NCBI RefSeq assembly: GCF_007096885.1
Contig: NZ_VJNO01000043.1
Coordinates: 1 to 57,584 of the forward strand
DNA: 57,584 nt
Direction of reading: 5' to 3'
Source: Streptomyces sp. 130
Lineage (GTDB): Bacteria > Actinomycetota > Actinomycetes > Streptomycetales > Streptomycetaceae
Part shown: positions 8,117 to 18,083 of the stretch, piece after piece
Position numbering within the stretch: the stretch's first letter is position 1
Layout: each line of letters opens with the position of its first letter
The notes under the pieces: generated by a model
Database searches by the model: none
Told to the model about the DNA's origin: nothing
The model's input: only the letters and a program-made list of their open reading frames with translations
Position numbers and translations under genes: made by a program

Positions 8117-8639
8117 CTGGCCGCCTCCGCGCTTCACGCCCAGGGCACAATGGGCAGCGAGTCCGTCTTCAACCGACCCGGGGTCACCGCACCGAGTCAT
8201 GGACGACAGGTGCGCCGGCCGGTGCGCCGAAACCCACCCGGCCGGGCCCCGGTTGCCCGCTCGGGCCCTGGCCGGGTCCGCCGCCAGCGGGCTCATGCTC
8301 GCCCTCACGTGGGCGGCGCTCGGCGCCGGCTGCAGTTCTGCCCCGGGGCCGACTTGTACGCTCCGGGCGGGTCCGCGCCCGGGCCGCCCTCTTCAGCGCA
8401 CCCACTCGTACTCGTCGTCGCGGTCCCCGTCGCTGGGGAGGTCGTTCACCTCGTCCTCGGCGAGGAAAGGTTCACCCGTCTCGTCCATACTCTCAGGTTG
8501 CCCCGCCGCACCCGGCGGCGTCCTGCAGGCGCGTACGATGTCGCGGACATTGGCTCTGCACGCGACAGGGATCAGCGTTTTGACAGCAGTTTCGGCAGCG
8601 CTGTGACCGTCGGGGCGCATCGAATGTTCACGACGGCGG
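8117..8639. other. Region without a firm gene
   Basis: A minus-strand 31-aa acidic peptide is possible at 8393-8488 (MDETGEPFLAEDEVNDLPSD...). A plus-strand frame from 8199 contains a lipobox-like LGAGCSSA after a hydrophobic stretch. The two overlap on opposite strands, and neither has a strong ribosome site. I do not call either as a gene. Confidence 0.3.
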
Positions 8640-8690
8640 GCAGCAGTACGGGGCACTTCATGGAGGCAGCGGAGTGCCCCGTACTGCTGC
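8640..8690. terminator. Long hairpin (18-bp arms)
   Basis: CAGCAGTACGGGGCACT at 8641-8657 pairs exactly with AGTGCCCCGTACTGCTG at 8673-8689, and one more G-C pair closes the base. The loop is 15 nt. It lies between the plus-strand mIHF remnant and the minus-strand peptidase remnant, so a bidirectional terminator is the simplest reading. Confidence 0.6.
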
Positions 8691-8765
8691 TCGTACAGGG
8701 ACAAGATGAGAGCGCCAGCTACGGGCTGTGCTGGTAAGAAGCGTGTCACCAGCCGCGAACGACCC

Positions 8766-9346
8766 CTAGAGTTCGGATGCGAGCTCGGGAGGGTTGGGAA
8801 GCCCGGTAAGCGCGGCGGCCTCGTCCCCATTCAGATACCCGCAGCTCTCAAGCGGTTCGGCGACGTTCAGCACATGCTCCCAGTGCGCGGCCAGCAGTGC
8901 CTCTGCAGCGGGCCGGAACTGCCAGAAGCCGATGGCCTTGCCGGTGTCGTCCACCGCCCCGCGTTCGACCGCCGATGCTCTGGCTGACGTGAACAGCCCG
9001 GAGTCCCGCAGCCAGCGCTGGTGCGCCAGCTCACCGGCGGCCAGCATCGTCAGGCAGCTCTCCGGATGAACAGCCACGGTCCGATTTGCGTGACACCGGA
9101 GACCCCGTAGACCGGACCGCACGGGGATTGCGCTTCCTCGGGCGTCAGAACCACGTCGATCACGTGAATTCCCCCGACGAGAGCGGCCACGAGGTGCCCC
9201 GCCTCGTGCACGGCTGCCCCCCGACGGTCCGTCTCCAGCGGCAGTCCCAGGACGTGGTTCGCACAGCACCACGCGGAAGGCCCGGGGTGGAAGGAGTGGA
9301 CGGGGCTGCCGTCCGGCGCAACAGCGAGATACCCGGCATGCATCAC
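8766..9346 (-). pseudogene. Frameshifted HExxH metallopeptidase-like gene
   Basis: The first part (from 9346) contains RRGAAVHEAGHLVAALVGG, a zinc-binding HEAGH motif in the context seen in M41/FtsH-protease-like domains of actinobacteria, then GVTQIGPW. The frame breaks near 9070. A second frame continues ESCLTMLAAGELAHQRWLRD, then FRPAAEALLAAHWEHVLNVAEPL, to the stop at 8766. The restored protein would be about 190 aa. The downstream helices fit a peptidase that has lost its AAA+ part or never had one. It is non-functional unless the shift is a sequence error. Confidence 0.6.
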
Positions 9347-9694
9347 GGCGCCAGTCTGCCAGCGGCTGGCGGTTCCGCAGCGGGTAGACGCCTACGTTGC
9401 GGGCGAGGGTAAGCCGGAACCTGCGTCGTCGCTGCCACTCCCCGGGCCCATGTTCGCCCACGCCGTCGGGGCGGCCTTTATGTGCTCGCATCGCCGTCTC
9501 ACCGGCTCTCCCACTTGGTTGTGGACGGCGAAGGCATGCGAGCCGGACCGCAGCGGCTGAGGTTCTGTGGCGTCGCGCGCCTTGTGGTCCGGGGCGGTGA
9601 GCGAGTGTGGCCTCATCGGTGTCCGGGGGCGTCGTCAGTGCCGACCTTTAGCCTTATTCCTACACATTTAAGAAACAAGGGATGGAAGGCGAAA
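9347..9694 (+). promoter_or_regulatory. Upstream region of the jet operon
   Basis: No gene is visible. The last 60 bp before jetA are locally AT-rich (TTTAGCCTTATTCCTACACA, then TTTAAGAAACAAGG) and probably hold the promoter. I cannot fix -35 and -10 boxes with confidence. A ribosome site GGAAGGCG lies just upstream of ATG 9695. Confidence 0.35.
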
Positions 9695-11257
9695 ATGCCT
9701 CACAACGGCATTCTGAGTGACCTCGGTGCTGACGACTGGCTCGTCGACGAGTGGACCAGGACGGGTCCCGGGGTGCACGACCCGACCCGGGCGTTGGGGT
9801 ACACCGTGAGCAGAGTCCGCCAGGAGTACGCGGCCATCATGGGCGTGCTGGACCAGGCCGTCGACCATCTGACTCCTGCGGAGATCGCGGTGGAGCTCGC
9901 GGCGCGGGGCGTCACTCTTCATCCGGTGGTCGTGGCGCAGCGGCTGAAGGCGTTGCAGGAGACGTTCCTGGCGGTGTCGGGGCAGCCGGACAACGAGATC
10001 GAGCGGTGGCAGGAGCTGAGCGGTGCGCGGTGGCGGTACACCGCGACGGCGCAGGGTCGGCAGGTGCAGCGGCTGTGGACCGCGTTGTCGGCGGAGGGGG
10101 TGGTACAGCGGGAGGTGGCGCTGGATGGGCTGGCCCGGATCCGTGACGCGCTGACGGCTTTGCAGGGGGAGGGCGTGGCGCCCGAGGAGGTGGCGAAGCT
10201 GGCGGGGCAGGTGTTCGTGGAGCATGACCAGCTGGATGCGTCGCTGGTGGGGCAGACGGACATGCTGGCCCGGCTTGCCGACCGGTTCGACCTGGGCGCG
10301 GAGGGCACGGGTGAGCTGAAGCAGCTGATCGTGGAGTACGCGACCCATGTGGTGGTTCACCTCGACCGGGAGGTGGTGGCCGTGCACGGGCTGCTGATGG
10401 GGCTGCGGCCACGGTTCGCTGAGCTGGCGGCGGGGTGCGGGGCGCAGTCGCGGGCCGGGGCGTTGGTCGCGCGCGGGGTGCTTGCTCCGTCGCGCGGGGC
10501 GAAGCGTGGGGACTGGGAGCAGTTGCTGAGCTGGTTCGCGCCGGCGTCGGGCAGGGCGTGGCGGTTCGGGCAGCAGTTGGTGCGGGCGATTCCGATGATG
10601 CACGCCAATCTGCGGCGGCAGCAGAGTGTGGTGGGGCCGGGGACGCTGCGGGCCAAGGCGCTGTCCTTGGCGGCGGCGTGCCGCGACGGACAGCGGGGTG
10701 AGGCGGTGTTCCGGGCGTCGGTGGCGGACCGGCCGTGGGCGAAGCTGCATACCTGTGCGGAGGGTGAGGGGGGCGCGGTCGTCTCCTGGCATGAGGGTCC
10801 GCGGGTTCCTGCTCTGGCGATGCTGCGGGCGAGTGGTCAGAGCGGTCCGCGGGGGCAGGTGGCTCCGCGGCGGGAGCGCGGGGAGGCGGCCAGGGAGGTG
10901 GCGCGGGAGCGGGAGCGCATCGAAGCGGAGAAGCGGGCGGCGGCCGCCGAGGTCCTGGCCGGGGTGTTTCCGTTGACGGACCGTGCGTGCCGGCTGGCGT
11001 TGAGGGCGGTGATGGCGGCGGCCCGAGGTGTGGAGGCGGGCGGGGCCCGGGTGGGGCATTGGGAGGGCGTGGGCTGCACGCTGACGGCGGTGCGGGGGGT
11101 GGTGGGGCGTGTCGATGGGGTGGCGTGGTCGGTGCTGGTGCCGGGGAGGCAGGTGAGTTTCCATCCCCGGGCGGCCGGGCCGCCCGGGGGTGGTGCGGCC
11201 GGTGCTGCGGGCGGCGGGCGGGTGCAGGCGGCGCTGCGGGTGGAGGTGGCCCGGTGA
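9695..11257 (+). CDS. jetA: Wadjet JetA-like, DUF2397 (TIGR02677-type) kleisin-like subunit (520 aa)
   Basis: First gene of a four-gene operon. The N-terminal region (GYTVSRVRQEYAAIMGVLDQ, winged-helix-like, then ATAQGRQVQRLWTAL) and the long helical middle match the DUF2397 family. The C-terminal third contains REVARERERIEAEKRAAAAEV and SWHEGPRVP segments. In Wadjet the A subunit plays the kleisin-like role linking the SMC motor heads. ATG 9695 follows GGAAGGCG; the open frame from 9482 lacks coding character before that. The gene overlaps jetB by GTGA. It is intact and strongly GC-biased like its partners. Confidence 0.8.
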   Translation: MPHNGILSDLGADDWLVDEWTRTGPGVHDPTRALGYTVSRVRQEYAAIMGVLDQAVDHLTPAEIAVELAARGVTLHPVVVAQRLKALQETFLAVSGQPDNEIERWQELSGARWRYTATAQGRQVQRLWTALSAEGVVQREVALDGLARIRDALTALQGEGVAPEEVAKLAGQVFVEHDQLDASLVGQTDMLARLADRFDLGAEGTGELKQLIVEYATHVVVHLDREVVAVHGLLMGLRPRFAELAAGCGAQSRAGALVARGVLAPSRGAKRGDWEQLLSWFAPASGRAWRFGQQLVRAIPMMHANLRRQQSVVGPGTLRAKALSLAAACRDGQRGEAVFRASVADRPWAKLHTCAEGEGGAVVSWHEGPRVPALAMLRASGQSGPRGQVAPRRERGEAAREVARERERIEAEKRAAAAEVLAGVFPLTDRACRLALRAVMAAARGVEAGGARVGHWEGVGCTLTAVRGVVGRVDGVAWSVLVPGRQVSFHPRAAGPPGGGAAGAAGGGRVQAALRVEVAR

Positions 11258-12492
11258 GCGCGTACGGCGGCTGGGGGAAGGGGGAGGACGAGGAGGAAGT
11301 GGTCTGGCAGTTGGCCCGATTGCTGAAGACGCGGGCGTGGCTGGTGGGCGGGCGGGACGATGCGGTCATCGAGGCGGTGTACCGGCATCGGGGCGCGCTG
11401 CGTGAGCTGCTCGCGGCCGTGGGGTGTGCGCTCGTGGTGGAGCCGGATCTGGTGCGGGTCTACAACCCCGCTCCCCCGCGCTCGGCGCGGCTGCCGGAGG
11501 GGAACAGTGCGCAGGGGGTGTGGTTCTGGCTCACGGTCTCCGTGCTGGAATCCCTGCCGGTCCGGGTCCGGCTGGGACAGGTGGCCGGCGCGGCGCGGGC
11601 GGCGGCGGTCGAGATCGAGCTGCCGGTGACGCAGTCGCGCACGGAACTTTCGGCGTTCGCCGCCGGGCTGCGGCGGCTGTGTGTCCAGGGCGTGCTGGAG
11701 GAGCTGGAGGGGCGGGTCGAGGCGTTGGTGGACGGTGAGGAGGATCCTCCGGTGCTGTTGAAGGTCCACCACACCCGCCTTCTGCACGTGCTGCCCCGGG
11801 GGGTGCCGGTCGACGGGCGGGGGCAGTGGTCCATCGATCCTGCCGAGGAACCGGCGGGGTGGCTCGCCGGGCTGGCCCGGCCGGCGGACGCAGGGGTGCG
11901 GGTGTGCGCGATGCTCGCTGATCAGGCGGTGGTGCACACCGGTGACCTGGACGAGGACGAGTTGCGGTGGCTCAGCGACAGGGGCCCCGCCGAGGGTGCG
12001 GCCCTGGCCAGGTCCTTCGGGCTGGAGCTGGAGCACCGGCTGGAGGGGGCGGCGTGGGTGATGCCGCAGGAGACCTATGAGGGCCGTGTGGCGGGGCGGT
12101 TCCGGTTTCCCGGGCGCAGCCGCAGTCAGGCCGGAACGGTGCCGCATGCCGCGCTGCTTCTCATCGACAGCTTCGTGGCGGAGGGAGTGCGAGGCGGGGC
12201 GGGGGCGCCCGGGCGTAACTGGTGCGGTCTGCCGAAGAGCCGGGTTGTGGGCCGGCTGGGCGAGTTGGCGCATCGACATGCCTGGTGGAACAAGGATCTG
12301 CGCGGCGATCTGCCGCGCCTGGCCGAGGATGTGCGCGGGGTGTTGGAGCCCGAGGCGGATCTGCTGCGCGTGACGGGCGGGTTCGAGGAGTGGTGGTGGC
12401 TGTCGCCTGCTGCGGCGCGGTGGACGGTCCTGTCCGAACAAGCCTCGGTCCCCGCCCAGTGCGGTGATGTTGCGAAGGGTGTGGAGCGATGA
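11254..12492 (+). CDS. jetB: Wadjet JetB-like, DUF2398 (TIGR02678-type) subunit (412 aa)
   Basis: GTG 11254 overlaps the jetA stop (GTGA), implying translational coupling. The protein starts SAYGGWGKGEDEEEVVWQLA and contains GRDDAVIEAVYRHRGALREL. A winged-helix-rich middle follows (SDRGPAEGAALARSFGLELE), then a C-terminal segment ending LLRVTGGFEEWWWLSPAAAR. Length and position match the DUF2398 family, the KITE/MukE-like partner of the SMC complex. The frame is open far upstream (10987), but that part is the jetA shadow. It is coupled to jetC through an ATGA overlap. Confidence 0.8.
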   Translation: MSAYGGWGKGEDEEEVVWQLARLLKTRAWLVGGRDDAVIEAVYRHRGALRELLAAVGCALVVEPDLVRVYNPAPPRSARLPEGNSAQGVWFWLTVSVLESLPVRVRLGQVAGAARAAAVEIELPVTQSRTELSAFAAGLRRLCVQGVLEELEGRVEALVDGEEDPPVLLKVHHTRLLHVLPRGVPVDGRGQWSIDPAEEPAGWLAGLARPADAGVRVCAMLADQAVVHTGDLDEDELRWLSDRGPAEGAALARSFGLELEHRLEGAAWVMPQETYEGRVAGRFRFPGRSRSQAGTVPHAALLLIDSFVAEGVRGGAGAPGRNWCGLPKSRVVGRLGELAHRHAWWNKDLRGDLPRLAEDVRGVLEPEADLLRVTGGFEEWWWLSPAAARWTVLSEQASVPAQCGDVAKGVER

Positions 12493-15400
12493 GCGCGAAG
12501 GCCGGGATCGAGCGTTTCTGGCGGCGTTGGCATCTGATCGGCGCCGGCGTGGACAACGTCTGGTACTACACGCGTGAGGTGCTGTCCTGCCCGTCGGGGC
12601 GGTGGCTGGCACGGGGCCCCAACGGCACCGGGAAGACGACCCTGCTGGAAGGGCTGTGCCCCTTTCTTCTCAACCCGGTGCACATGCACTTGAGTTCCGC
12701 GTCGGGGCGGGCGACGAGTCTGGTGTCGCTGATGAAGGGCGGCAGCACCTCAAAGCGGCGCTTCGGGTATGTGTGGCTCAGCTTCTCCCCGCCCGGGGAT
12801 CCGGCCAGCGGGGACGCGGACGCCGGGGAGCAGCACTACGGGCTGCGCCTGGAGTACGCGGCGAGCAGCAACAGCGTGGAGACGGTGCCTTTCAGGCTGC
12901 CGGTCGTCCCCGGCCACGACGGCCAGGACCTGTCCACCATGAAGCGGGACGACTTCTGGGCGTGGGTGGCGGCGCAGGGCGGTGAGATCTTTGCCTCCGC
13001 CGACACGTATGTCGCCGACCTCGCCCAGCGGATCTTCGGCTGCACACCGGGAACCCTGAAGCGGATCGCCCGGCGGATCAAGAAGGTCCGCAACCCCGGG
13101 CTGCTGGCCGGGCTTTCGCCCGCCGACGCCGCCGCCGAACTGCGCATGGCGCTGCCCACCGTCAGCCCGGACACGGTGCGCTCGGCGCAGGAGGCGCTCG
13201 CCGCCGCGGAGGCGACCCGCCGGCGCTACGAGCGGGACGCGAAGACCGCGCAGGTCCTCGAAGACCTGTCCGCCGCATGGTCCGAAGCCGCCGCCCAGAC
13301 CGGTCTCCAGGCCGTTGACGCCGCCCTGGCCTGTACCGCCGTACTGGCCCACGCCCGGGAGGAAGCGCGGCAGGCGGGCACGGATGCGGAGGTGCGCAGC
13401 CAGGAGCTGGGTGATCTGCGGGTGCTGATCCAGGAGCGGACTGCGGCAGAGCTTCAGGCCGGTCAGCATGCCGCCGCGCTGGCCCGCGATGCCACCTCCA
13501 GCGATGTGGCCCACGCCCACCTGACTGTCAGGCGGGCCCAGGAGGCGCACGAGAAGGACTGTGAACTCCTCACCGCGCACACGCAGGCTGCTGCGCGGTG
13601 CGCTGCTGATGTACAGGAGGCAGCCGATGCGGTAACGGGCCTGTTGGAGAAGGCCGAGTCTTCCTGCCGGGCGGCGCGGGTGCCGCTGCCAGTGGCCGTC
13701 CCCGCCGTCGTGAGCGTACGGGGCGGCGCGCCCTCACCGCTGCGGATCGGTGAGCGGGTCTTCGACCAGGCCCCCGGCCTGGACGTGGTCGTCGATGAGG
13801 AGGCGGCCGGGCAGGCGGCTGAGCAGCTGGAGCAGGCAAGCGTACGCATCGAGCGGCACGGTGAGGCGGCCAGCATGAGCGTGGTGGCGTACCAGAAGGT
13901 CGCCGCGGCGCAGGAGGAGGCCGTACAGGCCCGGAGCCTGGCCGATGCGGCAGCTGAGACGGCGCGGAGGGCCGGCGTTCGTCATCAGGAGACCTTGGAC
14001 AGGGCCCAGGAGTGTGTCGCGGACCTGGCTGGTGGTGTGCAGGCGTGGGCACGAACAGTCCGCGCCCGGTACCGCACTCCGCTCATGGACCTCGACGCAG
14101 TCAGCGCGCAGACCTTCGGGTGGTGTGAGGGGGTGGAGTGTTCGCAGGTGGTCCACGACGCCGGGAAATTGGCGCGGAAGGTGAACAAGGCGGCCGCGCA
14201 GAGCCGTGAGAAGGCCCGCGCGCGTGCCGGCCACCACACCGAGAGGGCCGGGCGGGCGCGGCAGTGGGCCACGGAGGCGGAAGCGCGGGCACAGCGCCTG
14301 GAGTCGGGAGAACTACTGCCGCTGCCGGGCCCCGCATGGCACGAAGAAGTCGATGAGAAGCGGGCGTTCGCCTGTGCGGTGGAATGGGTGTCGCCGCAGA
14401 CGGGTGCCGGGGCGGTGGGTGATGCGGCCGAAGCGGTCATGGCCGCCGCCGGGCTGCTGTCGGCCGAGGTGACTGAGCGCGGAGCGGACGGGCACGGCCG
14501 CTGGCTGGTGCATCCCCACGGCCCGGCGCTGCCCGAGGAGCAGTCCCTGGCCGCCGTCCTGCGCGCGACGCCCGGAGCGTTGCAGGAGGTGACGGCGCGC
14601 GTCCTGCGCCGCATCGCCTACCTGCCCAGCGCCGTCGGAGCCGAAGCTGAGCACGTGCCGAGTGGACTCGTCGTGGGCGCGGACGGCACCTTCCGTACCG
14701 GGGTAACGACCGGGCGTCTACCGGCGTGCGCTGGGCAGATGCCGCGCGCTTCTCACATCGGTACCGCTGTCCGGCGGGCGGCGGCGCTGCGGGCCGCCGC
14801 CGCGGCCCGGGCCGAGAGCGAGTGCTGGCAGCAGGCGGCCCTGGGGCACATGCGGGCGGCGCACCGGCTGAATGCCTTTGCCGACGCCCTGCAGGAACTC
14901 TCCGCTGCGTTTCCCCACGACGCGGTGGCCACGACGGACCGGGCGGAGACCACGCGGGCCGAGGCCTCCCACGCCGCTCACACGGCCGCCGCAACCGCAT
15001 CGGAGCAGGACCGGACCGCTCAGCACAAGGAGAGTTCCCACCGCGCAGCCCTGGGACAGTGGCGTGCCTCCGCCGCGGCGTTGGGGCTGCCCGACACCCT
15101 TGCCGCCGTCAAGCAGGAGGCCGAGGACGCCGGGGCGCGCGCAGCGGCCGTGAGCTTGGCCGTGGGCCTGGTGCAGGACGCCGGGCGCCTGCTGGCCAAG
15201 GTCACGCAGGCAACCGAGCAGGCGGCCGAGTCCGGCGCACTGGCACGGCAGACGGCACAGGCAGCCCGGGCGAGCCATGCCGGGCTCCTCGCCGCCAGCG
15301 CCGAACTGGAGGCATGCCGGCAGCGCAGCGGGATGGACGACATCGCGCTGGCCCAAGCGGCCGAAGACGCCGCAGCAGCCCATCAGGCAGCCAAGGAGCA

Positions 15401-16697
15401 ACTGGAGGACGCCCGATCCCGGATGGAAGGCGTCTCCGGCAGGGCAGCAGCAGCCGAACGTGCCGCACTGGAGGCCCAGCGGCGCCTGGAACAGGCGGAG
15501 CCCGCAGCAGCCGAGAGCCTGGAGCGCGTGCGCGGTCTGCTGGCCTTCGACGCCCTGCACGAACTCCTGGGCCGCCCAGCGCAGGACGCGGGCGACGAAG
15601 GCACCGGCGCGTGGCTGGCCGGGCTGCGGGAACAGCTGGCAGCCGTTCCCGCCGCGAGCGGGCCGCTGGAGGAATGTGCCCTGGCGGTGCGGCTGCACCT
15701 GGCCGCCGAGGAAGACGACTGGCAGCTCACCCACGGCCAGGCACCCGGCGGGCTGCCCGTCCACCAGGTGATGCTGACCGGGTCCACAGCCATGTCGCCA
15801 CCTGCCGCCGCGCGCGAGGCAACGGCCCGTCTCCATGCCGCCCAGGCCGCCTACAACACCGCTGAAGACGAAGCCTTGCAGACCTTCGTCCTGGGCCGGA
15901 TTCCCACCGCTATCGGCAACGCGTGGGTCGATCTACACGACTGGGTCAACGACATCAACGAGCAGATGAAGCTTGCCCGCGCCTCCTCCGGCCTCCTGGT
16001 GCAGCTCAAGGTGCGTCTTGCCCCCGACCTGACGCCCGCGCGCGCCCGCATCTACCACCTCACCTGCGAGATCGGCGACGCCGAGCGCACCCCCGAACAG
16101 CAGCACAGCGTAGGCCAGGAACTGCTGGCGGTGATGCGCCAAGGCGAAGAGGGCGGCAGCGCCGATCGCGCCACACGCCTGGCCGAGGCCATCGACATCC
16201 GCAACTGGGTCACCGTGGAGTACGTCGTCGTCCGCGGCGAGGGCGGGACGAAGGAGATCTGGGACGGGAAGCAGAAGACGACGGTCTCCAACGGAGAGAG
16301 CCGACTGATCGTGCTCGCTCCCATGCTCGCCGCGCTGGCCGCGGAGTACCGCGACCTGCCCGCCCACGCACTGCGGCTGTGCGCGTTGGACGAGGTCCCC
16401 GGTGAGATCGACGAGGCGGGACGCGACGGCATTGCCGCCTACACCGCCAGTCTCGACCTGGACCTGATGTGCACCAGCCACCACTGGGACGGCTCCCCCG
16501 GTGCCTGGGACGGCATCGACATCCACGACCTGGCCAAGTCCTCCACCGGCGTCATCATCGCCGAACCCATGCACCTCTACACCCACCAGATGCTCGCCGC
16601 CACCAGCCACCTCCCGGCCCAGAACGCCGGACCGGAACCCGCACCGGCCGGACCCGAAGTGCTCGGGCCGGAAACAATCAGCGAGAACGCCTCGTGA
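12489..16697 (+). CDS. jetC: Wadjet JetC-like SMC/Rad50-type ATPase (TIGR02680-type, 1402 aa)
   Basis: The SMC-like motor. Walker A GPNGTGKTT is at residues 43-51, very near the N-terminus. Two long Ala/Glu/Gln/Arg-rich coiled-coil halves follow (about 240-480 and 780-1050) around a hinge-like region. The C-terminal ATPase half has a signature-like VSNGESRLIVLAPML and Walker B LCALDEVPGEID. The N-terminal FWRRWHLIGAGVDNVWYY is typical of this family. Such motors extrude DNA loops in Wadjet complexes. The ATG overlaps the jetB stop (ATGA) and the stop overlaps jetD (GTGA). It is full length and intact. Confidence 0.85.
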   Translation: MSAKAGIERFWRRWHLIGAGVDNVWYYTREVLSCPSGRWLARGPNGTGKTTLLEGLCPFLLNPVHMHLSSASGRATSLVSLMKGGSTSKRRFGYVWLSFSPPGDPASGDADAGEQHYGLRLEYAASSNSVETVPFRLPVVPGHDGQDLSTMKRDDFWAWVAAQGGEIFASADTYVADLAQRIFGCTPGTLKRIARRIKKVRNPGLLAGLSPADAAAELRMALPTVSPDTVRSAQEALAAAEATRRRYERDAKTAQVLEDLSAAWSEAAAQTGLQAVDAALACTAVLAHAREEARQAGTDAEVRSQELGDLRVLIQERTAAELQAGQHAAALARDATSSDVAHAHLTVRRAQEAHEKDCELLTAHTQAAARCAADVQEAADAVTGLLEKAESSCRAARVPLPVAVPAVVSVRGGAPSPLRIGERVFDQAPGLDVVVDEEAAGQAAEQLEQASVRIERHGEAASMSVVAYQKVAAAQEEAVQARSLADAAAETARRAGVRHQETLDRAQECVADLAGGVQAWARTVRARYRTPLMDLDAVSAQTFGWCEGVECSQVVHDAGKLARKVNKAAAQSREKARARAGHHTERAGRARQWATEAEARAQRLESGELLPLPGPAWHEEVDEKRAFACAVEWVSPQTGAGAVGDAAEAVMAAAGLLSAEVTERGADGHGRWLVHPHGPALPEEQSLAAVLRATPGALQEVTARVLRRIAYLPSAVGAEAEHVPSGLVVGADGTFRTGVTTGRLPACAGQMPRASHIGTAVRRAAALRAAAAARAESECWQQAALGHMRAAHRLNAFADALQELSAAFPHDAVATTDRAETTRAEASHAAHTAAATASEQDRTAQHKESSHRAALGQWRASAAALGLPDTLAAVKQEAEDAGARAAAVSLAVGLVQDAGRLLAKVTQATEQAAESGALARQTAQAARASHAGLLAASAELEACRQRSGMDDIALAQAAEDAAAAHQAAKEQLEDARSRMEGVSGRAAAAERAALEAQRRLEQAEPAAAESLERVRGLLAFDALHELLGRPAQDAGDEGTGAWLAGLREQLAAVPAASGPLEECALAVRLHLAAEEDDWQLTHGQAPGGLPVHQVMLTGSTAMSPPAAAREATARLHAAQAAYNTAEDEALQTFVLGRIPTAIGNAWVDLHDWVNDINEQMKLARASSGLLVQLKVRLAPDLTPARARIYHLTCEIGDAERTPEQQHSVGQELLAVMRQGEEGGSADRATRLAEAIDIRNWVTVEYVVVRGEGGTKEIWDGKQKTTVSNGESRLIVLAPMLAALAAEYRDLPAHALRLCALDEVPGEIDEAGRDGIAAYTASLDLDLMCTSHHWDGSPGAWDGIDIHDLAKSSTGVIIAEPMHLYTHQMLAATSHLPAQNAGPEPAPAGPEVLGPETISENAS

Positions 16698-18004
16698 ACA
16701 CCGCTGCTGCCGACTGCCCCCAGCAGTGGTGCACCGGCGGGGCCTGCGACGGCGCCCGGCTCGAATCCCTGCTCACCGAAGAAGCACACTGGCTGTGGGA
16801 GCAGCTCGGCGCCAGGGCCGACAGGAGCGGCGAGCCATCCATGACGGGCGGCACCACCCTGATCACCGCCCCCGCCGCCAGCGGGCAGCGCGCGGCCGTC
16901 CTCGGGCTGGTCGGCAACCGGATCCTGGCCCCCGGCGAGCGGCGCAGGATCCGGCTGGACGAGCTGACTCTCCGCCTGCGCCGGCACGGCCCCCGCCTCA
17001 CCCCGGGTGCGGTCGCCGCCCACGCGGCCGGCCGCGCCCTCGGCTCCACGGCCGCCGAACGGGCCCGCCAACTCGCCCGCACCACCAGCCTGCGGAATCT
17101 ACGGGCCCGCCTCTCCCGCGACCTGCCCGGGCATGCGCCTCTGAGGCCCGCGGACGAGACCTGGGAGGAACTGCACCGCACCGGCCGCGTCGCACGGATC
17201 CTGCAGCACCCCGCTCCCGAACAACTCCTTCAAACCGCGGCCGAGGTGCTGCGGCTGCTTCCCCCGCACGGCCGGATCGACCGCCGGCTGCTGGCCTTCC
17301 ACGCCGCCGGCAACCCGCACGGCCTGGACGCGGGCACCGACCTGGCCGGGCTCGTCCTGGCCGAAGCCGCAGCCGCCGGGCTCACCACCACCGCACTGCC
17401 CACCCGCACGGCGTGGGGCACCCTCGGCGTCGACCTCGACCGCCTGGGAGGCGGACTCCTCACCCTCGGCGTCCACCCCGACGGCTGGCACCTGCCCGCC
17501 CGGTTCCCCCTCGTCCTGCCCCCGGCCACCCTCACCGAGATCCACTGGCCCGCCCCACCACACGAAGGCTCCTGGGTGTTCGTGACCGAGAACCCCTCGG
17601 TCACAACAGCAGCCCTCGAACTTCCCTCCGCTGTCCCCGTACGGCTGCTGTGTACCGTCGGCACCCCCTCAGCCACGGAACTCGACACCTTGGCCCGCCT
17701 CGCCGACAGCGGCTGGAACATCGCCGTACGCGCCGACTTCGACGCCTCAGGAATCGGGCACATACGCGCCGCCCTACGCACCGTCCCCCGTGCGCGGCCT
17801 TGGCGCATGAACGCCGACGACTACGTCCGAAGCCTGCACCCCGCCCCGTTCCAGCCCACACCGCTGGACACCGAACGCCTCCTCGAAACGGAATGGGACC
17901 CCGCACTCCGCACCGCCATGTGCGCAACAGGCCGCCCCGCCTACGAAGAAGCTCTGATCGACGACCTCCTCGACGACATCCGCGACGGGCACCCCAACCC
18001 GTAG
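16694..18004 (+). CDS. jetD: Wadjet JetD-like Toprim nuclease, DUF2399 (TIGR02679-type, 436 aa)
   Basis: GTG 16694 overlaps jetC. The N-terminal half is an Arg/Leu-rich helical DNA-binding region (TLRLRRHGPRLTPGAVAAHA). The C-terminal DUF2399 part has the Toprim acidic pattern: VFVTENPSV near residue 295 (Glu) and AVRADFDASGIGH near 349 (DxD). In characterised Wadjet systems this subunit cleaves the plasmid after loop extrusion stalls. All catalytic acidic residues I expect are present. The stop at 18002-18004 ends the four-gene unit. Confidence 0.8.
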   Translation: MNTAAADCPQQWCTGGACDGARLESLLTEEAHWLWEQLGARADRSGEPSMTGGTTLITAPAASGQRAAVLGLVGNRILAPGERRRIRLDELTLRLRRHGPRLTPGAVAAHAAGRALGSTAAERARQLARTTSLRNLRARLSRDLPGHAPLRPADETWEELHRTGRVARILQHPAPEQLLQTAAEVLRLLPPHGRIDRRLLAFHAAGNPHGLDAGTDLAGLVLAEAAAAGLTTTALPTRTAWGTLGVDLDRLGGGLLTLGVHPDGWHLPARFPLVLPPATLTEIHWPAPPHEGSWVFVTENPSVTTAALELPSAVPVRLLCTVGTPSATELDTLARLADSGWNIAVRADFDASGIGHIRAALRTVPRARPWRMNADDYVRSLHPAPFQPTPLDTERLLETEWDPALRTAMCATGRPAYEEALIDDLLDDIRDGHPNP

Positions 18005-18083
18005 CCCTCACCGGCACCCAGAGGCGGCCGCACCGAACGTCTCAGCTCCACTCTCTCTCGCCGCCGATGCGGTCTCGGGCAAC

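Noticed and set aside
8199..8606. Possible lipoprotein (hydrophobic stretch then LGAGCSSA)
   Set aside because: The rest of the frame is not protein-like, it overlaps another possible peptide on the opposite strand, and it lacks a ribosome site.
9668..11164. Long Pro/His/Arg-rich minus-strand frames opposite jetA and jetB
   Set aside because: The plus strand carries conserved families with overlapping starts and stops; the minus frames have no motifs or ribosome sites.
14718..15836. 372-aa minus-strand frame opposite jetC
   Set aside because: It lies opposite the coiled-coil region, where low-complexity GC codons leave the antisense open.
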